Assembly (NCBI GenBank): GCA_964215955.1
Contig: CAXPDR010000014.1
Span: 186,001 to 250,000, forward strand
Direction of reading: 5' to 3'
Length of the DNA stretch: 64,000 bases
DNA from: GCA-2706205 sp964215955
GTDB taxonomy: Bacteria > Bdellovibrionota > Bacteriovoracia > Bacteriovoracales > Bacteriovoracaceae
Shown: in pieces, positions 60,446 through 64,000 of the stretch
Position numbering within the stretch: the stretch's first letter is position 1
Layout: each line of letters starts with the position of its first letter
Position numbers and translations under genes: made by a program
Notes under the pieces: generated by a model
What the model was told of the DNA's origin: nothing
Database searches by the model: none
What the model saw: only the letters and a program-made list of their open reading frames with translations

Positions 60446-61368
60446 AGGTGGCCGACTATTGCATCGAAGGAAAGAACTAAGCCGGGAGTCCTATGAAAGT
60501 TTCTTTCCCTGGGAAAGTTAATAAAGGGTGAAACTTGAAAGAATAACCACTTTTTATAAATTCTCTCACGATAAGTGATTTGAGTAATATAGTTCTCAAC
60601 TACAAATTCAGGCTTATTTACCGTAATGACATGGGCATGGTAACTTAAAGCAGACTTCTTTGAGAGTTTTTGCAAAAGAGACGGACCATTTTCAAATTTT
60701 ATAGTATAATCTTCATCATTCCAGAATGCATTGTTCACCATTCTTAAGATAAGCTTTCTTGAAAGTCTTTTATCAAAATCTAAGTCCAAATCAGATGTAA
60801 ACCCCTCGTCATTAACCCATTTTACTTCTTCATTGACTTTCAAAACCCATTGGTCAAAAGGGATTCTTTTTTTTGCCCTAAACTTACTAAAGACGACGAT
60901 CGGTACGTTGACTAAGACCCCTGTATCAAAACTAAAATCAATTCCGGATTCTTCAATAGCATATCTTAAACCGGCAGAAACATCATTCTCTTCATCATCT
61001 TCTTTTGCTGTTTTAAATTTAGTTCGTTCGGTTTCATCCTCTTTACTTTCATCTTCATTTTCAATAAAAAGTTGAAGCTTTCTTTGAGTCTTAGGGAGAA
61101 CTAATTGGTAGTTTATTTCGGGAGTCATGTAAGGGCCTCTTCCTTCTCTAAAGTAAGTATCAAGGCTTATTTTCAACTTGGATTTGTTTATACTATTGTC
61201 TGAATGTTTGGTATCAGCAAAGAATTCATCTATTTCATTAGAGAGTCTTATTATTTGTTGAGTTAGTTTTTCATGGGCTTTATCCACAATATTTTTTCTA
61301 TAGTAATCTTTAGAATGAACTGGCAATGACAAAAATATTGCAATAAGGATGGTGACTAAATTTCGCAT
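60442..61368 (-). CDS. Exported envelope protein of unknown function
   Basis: 308 residues from ATG 61368 with a signal peptide ending PVHS. A GTG at 61416 would read through the lpd terminator hairpin and is rejected. A very acidic stretch near residues 120-145 (ENEDESKEDETER, KEDDEEND) separates a coiled region from strands typical of a barrel (YHAHVITVNKPEFVVENY, FFQVSPFINFP). Beta-barrel is likely but unproven; the last residue is Leu. It has its own promoter in the lpd terminator and is coupled to truC. Confidence 0.7.
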   Translation of the reverse strand: MRNLVTILIAIFLSLPVHSKDYYRKNIVDKAHEKLTQQIIRLSNEIDEFFADTKHSDNSINKSKLKISLDTYFREGRGPYMTPEINYQLVLPKTQRKLQLFIENEDESKEDETERTKFKTAKEDDEENDVSAGLRYAIEESGIDFSFDTGVLVNVPIVVFSKFRAKKRIPFDQWVLKVNEEVKWVNDEGFTSDLDLDFDKRLSRKLILRMVNNAFWNDEDYTIKFENGPSLLQKLSKKSALSYHAHVITVNKPEFVVENYITQITYRERIYKKWLFFQVSPFINFPRERNFHRTPGLVLSFDAIVGHL

Positions 61369-61373
61369 AATTA

Positions 61374-61402
61374 ATTTTAAGGGAAAAGTGAGGGCTTGTC
61401 TA
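61374..61402 (-). promoter_or_regulatory. Promoter inside the lpd terminator loop
   Basis: Minus-strand TAGACA (61397-61402), 17-nt spacer and TAAAAT (61374-61379), 5 nt ahead of ATG 61368. The -35 is in the loop of the terminator and the spacer covers one arm. Confidence 0.4.
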
Positions 61403-61427
61403 AGACTTGCCCTCACTTTTTATTTTT
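61384..61427. terminator. Terminator of the lpd operon
   Basis: 12-bp perfect stem AAAAGTGAGGGC (61384-61395) and GCCCTCACTTTT (61409-61420) with a 13-nt loop. On the minus strand it lies 15 nt after the lpd stop and ends in T4; the opposite strand has a longer T run, so it works both ways. Confidence 0.8.
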
Positions 61428-61434
61428 TTGATTC

Positions 61435-62841
61435 TTATGAGTGTAGCGCTCTATTTTCAGTTGCAGCTAAACAAGCTTCTTTAAAAGCTTCAGTATATGT
61501 TGGGTGGGCATGACAGATTCTTGCAATATCTTCAGCACTCGCTCGATATTCCATGGCCGTCACCGCTTGCATAATCATATCTGCACATCTTGGTCCAATC
61601 ATGTGAACTCCTAAGATTTCATCAGTTTCAGGGTGGGCTAAAACTTTAACCAAACCATCAGACTCCTCTGATGCCCTTGCTCTACCAAGAGCTTTGAAAG
61701 GGAATGATCCTTTTTTATACTTAATTCCTGATGTTTTTAACTCTTCCTCAGTTTGGCCAACTGAAGCAACCTCAGGCCAAGTATAAATAACCCCAGGGAT
61801 AAGATTGTAATTCATATGAGGTTTTTGACCAGCAAGCATCTCTGCTACAAATACACCTTCTTCTTCGGCTTTATGGGCAAGCATTGCGCCTTTTACAACA
61901 TCACCGATAGCGTAAATACCATCAATATTTGTTCTCAAGTGATCATCAGTCTCTATTCTTCCACGATCATCAAGTTTTACTCCAATATTTTCAAGTCCTA
62001 ATCCATCAGTGTATGGTTTTCGACCAACAGAAACTAAACAATAATCGCCTTCCAAGACAATATCCTCATCTTTTTTCATATTTTTGGCCATGACTTTCAC
62101 GCCGTTTCCAGTGTTTTCAACCTTGGAAACCTGGTGAGAGTTGTAAAATTCAATACCATCTCGTTTTAGAACTTTTTGGAGATTTCTTCCCATCTCCTTA
62201 TCCATCATGGCTATAATACTATCTGCATATTCGACAACAGAAACTTTGGCCCCCAATCTTTTATAAACAGATCCTAATTCCAAACCAATGACTCCACCAC
62301 CAATTACTATTAAATGCTTTGGAACTTCACCAAGCTTTAAAGCTTCAGTAGAGGAGATTATTCGTTTTTTATCAATCTCCATTCCTGGGAATGAACTTGG
62401 CTTTGAACCAGTGGCAATAACAGTATTTTTAGCAGTTATTTTTATATCCCCATCTTTAGTTTTTACGTTTATTGTTTTTTTATCGACAAAAGATCCATGG
62501 CCATGAAAAGTGGTAATCTTATTTTTTTTCATTAAATAATCCACACCACCACAAGTTGTATCAACAACATCTTGAACTCTTTTCATCATTTTTTTGATAT
62601 CAAGTTTTGGTTTCACCTCAATCCCATGAATATCAAATGAGTGAGCAGCCTCATGATATTTTTCACTAGAATCTAGCCATGCTTTTGAAGGAATACATCC
62701 AACATTCAAGCATGTTCCGCCAAGAGTGTTATACTTTTCTACAATAGCAGTTTTAAATCCAAGTTGGGCCATCCTGATAGCACATACATACCCACCTGGT
62801 CCTGATCCAATAACTACAACGTCAAAATTATTATCGCTCAT
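61435..62841 (-). CDS. lpdA: Dihydrolipoyl dehydrogenase
   Basis: 468 residues. VIGSGPGGY binds FAD, the redox disulfide is in GGTCLNVGCIPSK, VIGGGVIGLE binds NAD, YAIGDVVKG is the second FAD block and the His-Glu pair lies in CHAHPTYTEAF. It reoxidises lipoamide in 2-oxo acid dehydrogenase complexes. The gap to the E2 gene is 21 nt, with AAGGA upstream of ATG 62841. It serves the 2-oxoglutarate complex here and may be shared with pyruvate dehydrogenase. Confidence 0.96.
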   Translation of the reverse strand: MSDNNFDVVVIGSGPGGYVCAIRMAQLGFKTAIVEKYNTLGGTCLNVGCIPSKAWLDSSEKYHEAAHSFDIHGIEVKPKLDIKKMMKRVQDVVDTTCGGVDYLMKKNKITTFHGHGSFVDKKTINVKTKDGDIKITAKNTVIATGSKPSSFPGMEIDKKRIISSTEALKLGEVPKHLIVIGGGVIGLELGSVYKRLGAKVSVVEYADSIIAMMDKEMGRNLQKVLKRDGIEFYNSHQVSKVENTGNGVKVMAKNMKKDEDIVLEGDYCLVSVGRKPYTDGLGLENIGVKLDDRGRIETDDHLRTNIDGIYAIGDVVKGAMLAHKAEEEGVFVAEMLAGQKPHMNYNLIPGVIYTWPEVASVGQTEEELKTSGIKYKKGSFPFKALGRARASEESDGLVKVLAHPETDEILGVHMIGPRCADMIMQAVTAMEYRASAEDIARICHAHPTYTEAFKEACLAATENRALHS

Positions 62842-62862
62842 ATTTTATCCTTTTTACTTTGT

Positions 62863-64000
62863 TTAAAGATCAAGAATCATTCTTGCTGGATCTTCTAATA
62901 ACTCTTTAACCGTCTTTAAAAATCCTACAGAATCTTTACCATCAATAACTCTGTGATCATATGAAAGTGCGATGTACATTATGGGTCTAATTTCAATCTT
63001 TCCATCAACAACCCATGGTCTTTCAACAATATTGTGCATACCTAAAATTCCTGATTGTGGAATATTTAAAATTGGAGTTGAAAGCATAGATCCAAATACA
63101 CCACCATTTGTAATAGTAAAAGAACCACCACTCATTTCGTCCATAGATAATTTTCCATCTCTGGCCTTAACTGCTAGTCTTTTTATTTCCTTTTCAATTG
63201 TTGCAAGACTCATTGATTCTGCATTTCTTAAAACTGGAACAACTAATCCTTTAGGTGCAGAAACGGCTATTCCCATATCTACATACTGAGGAATAACAAG
63301 TTCATCACCATCTATTTGTGCATTAACTAGTGGATGCTTTTTCATTGCGACACAACAAGCTTTAGTGAAAAGTGACATAAATCCAAGTTTAACATCATGA
63401 GTTTTTACAAATTGATCTTGATATTTTTTTCTCATATCCATTAGAGGCTTCATATCTACTTCATTAAAAGTTGTGAGCATAGCAGTCGAGTTTTTAGCTT
63501 CAGTAAGCCTCTTCGCAATAGTCTTACGAAGTCTCGTCATTTTTTCTCGTTTAATGTCTCTTGTTCCACCTGCCATCATAGGCGTAGAAGTCTCTACTTT
63601 CTTTTCTGTTTTTGCAGGAGCTGGAGTTGCAGCCTTAGGCGTGGTCGTATTAGCTGCAAGTGCATCGGCTTTAGTAATTCGACCATCTTTTCCTGTTCCT
63701 GAAACTGAATTTGGATCAATGCCTTTTTCTGCCATAATTTTTGCTGCTGCTGGACTTGGGTGTCCCCCAGGAGTGGCACTTGATGTGTTATTAGTTGTTG
63801 CTGGTTGAGAAGAAGATTGAGGAGCTGCTGTTCCTCCTTCAGCAACTGCAAGGGTTGCTATAACTGCTCCAATGGGAAGATCACTTCCTTCATCAACTTT
63901 TTTAGTAATAATTCCACTAGACTCTGCTGGGAGCTCAACTGTTGCCTTATCTGATTCTATTTCACAAAGTATATCACCTTCATTAACAAAATCTCCATTT
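62863..64000 (-). CDS. sucB: Dihydrolipoamide succinyltransferase (E2), N-terminus outside window
   Basis: The frame is open to the window end, giving the last ~380 residues. The visible order is most of a lipoyl domain with the lipoyl Lys in EIESDKATVELP, a Ser/Thr/Gln/Ala linker, the E1/E3-binding domain (HPSPAAAKIMAEKGID, then GTGKDGRITKADA), a second linker and the acyltransferase domain with YDHRVIDG near the end, finishing ARMILDL. These details fit SucB/OdhB more than AceF. It transfers succinyl from lipoamide to CoA. lpdA follows in the same operon; the E1 gene should be upstream. Confidence 0.93.
   Translation of the reverse strand, partial: NGDFVNEGDILCEIESDKATVELPAESSGIITKKVDEGSDLPIGAVIATLAVAEGGTAAPQSSSQPATTNNTSSATPGGHPSPAAAKIMAEKGIDPNSVSGTGKDGRITKADALAANTTTPKAATPAPAKTEKKVETSTPMMAGGTRDIKREKMTRLRKTIAKRLTEAKNSTAMLTTFNEVDMKPLMDMRKKYQDQFVKTHDVKLGFMSLFTKACCVAMKKHPLVNAQIDGDELVIPQYVDMGIAVSAPKGLVVPVLRNAESMSLATIEKEIKRLAVKARDGKLSMDEMSGGSFTITNGGVFGSMLSTPILNIPQSGILGMHNIVERPWVVDGKIEIRPIMYIALSYDHRVIDGKDSVGFLKTVKELLEDPARMILDL

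Noticed and set aside
61369..61416. GTG start at 61416 for the exported protein
   Set aside because: It would encode the terminator hairpin and hide the signal peptide; ATG 61368 gives a proper signal sequence.
1..64000. CRISPR array, prophage, insertion sequence, tRNA or rRNA
   Set aside because: No spaced direct repeats, transposase, integrase, phage genes or cloverleaf/rRNA-like sequence were seen on either strand.

Overview
The window is AT-rich, gene-dense and free of phage, insertion sequences, CRISPR arrays, tRNA and rRNA genes. Its gene content (many exported proteins of no known family, outer-membrane barrels, two-component proteins, several hydrolases and nucleic-acid salvage genes, a Gram-negative envelope and menaquinone respiration) best fits a predatory or near-predatory bacterium of the Bdellovibrionota, most like a marine Bacteriovoracales organism. 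This placement is an inference from content and composition; no 16S gene is present.

Layout. 1-2606: two tandem exported transglutaminase-elicitor-like paralogues, the first cut by the window edge. 2679-8760: an exported unknown, a collagen-like exported protein, an Uup-type ABC-F ATPase, a Gre-like factor and a hybrid histidine kinase. 8869-14021: a uracil catabolism (URC) operon, mmsA-URC1-URC4-upp, ending in a translationally coupled envelope protein. 14022-20503: MipA/OmpV-like protein, rhodanese, CAT-like acyltransferase, endonuclease I, exported MsrAB, DUF1499 protein, TIP30-like reductase and an HD-GYP-like protein. 20579-22645: a porin, covalent-FMN protein and four-helix cytochrome-b-like protein in one operon. 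22696-27811: two large exported unknown proteins and an S8 protease. 28132-38624: adenosine deaminase and a lysine/diaminopimelate operon led by a lysine riboswitch on the minus strand, with asd divergent from it. 38604-46225: a sensor kinase, two envelope proteins and a 1132-residue lipoprotein. 46222-54465: menaquinone synthesis, with aroF-menG-ispB on the minus strand and menF-D-H-A-C-E on the plus strand. 54589-61368: receiver protein, PilZ-FliG-like fusion, pseudouridine synthases, amidotransferase, a 33-residue basic protein, kinase, TatD, TcdA and an exported protein. 61435-64000: lpd and the E2 gene of the 2-oxoglutarate dehydrogenase complex, cut by the window edge.

How the genes work together. 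The lysine operon supplies diaminopimelate for peptidoglycan and lysine for protein. It appears to hold its own aminotransferase and a M14-type deacylase where dapC and dapE would be expected, all under the riboswitch. The DAHP synthase feeds chorismate to the divergent menaquinone genes. The URC operon, adenosine deaminase and exported nuclease suggest use of nucleic acid from outside or from prey.

Three architectural habits recur: convergent genes that overlap tail to tail with no room for a terminator, same-strand genes joined by short start-stop overlaps of a fixed form, and several starts with no Shine-Dalgarno but a -10 box only 5-7 nt upstream, which suggests leaderless mRNAs.
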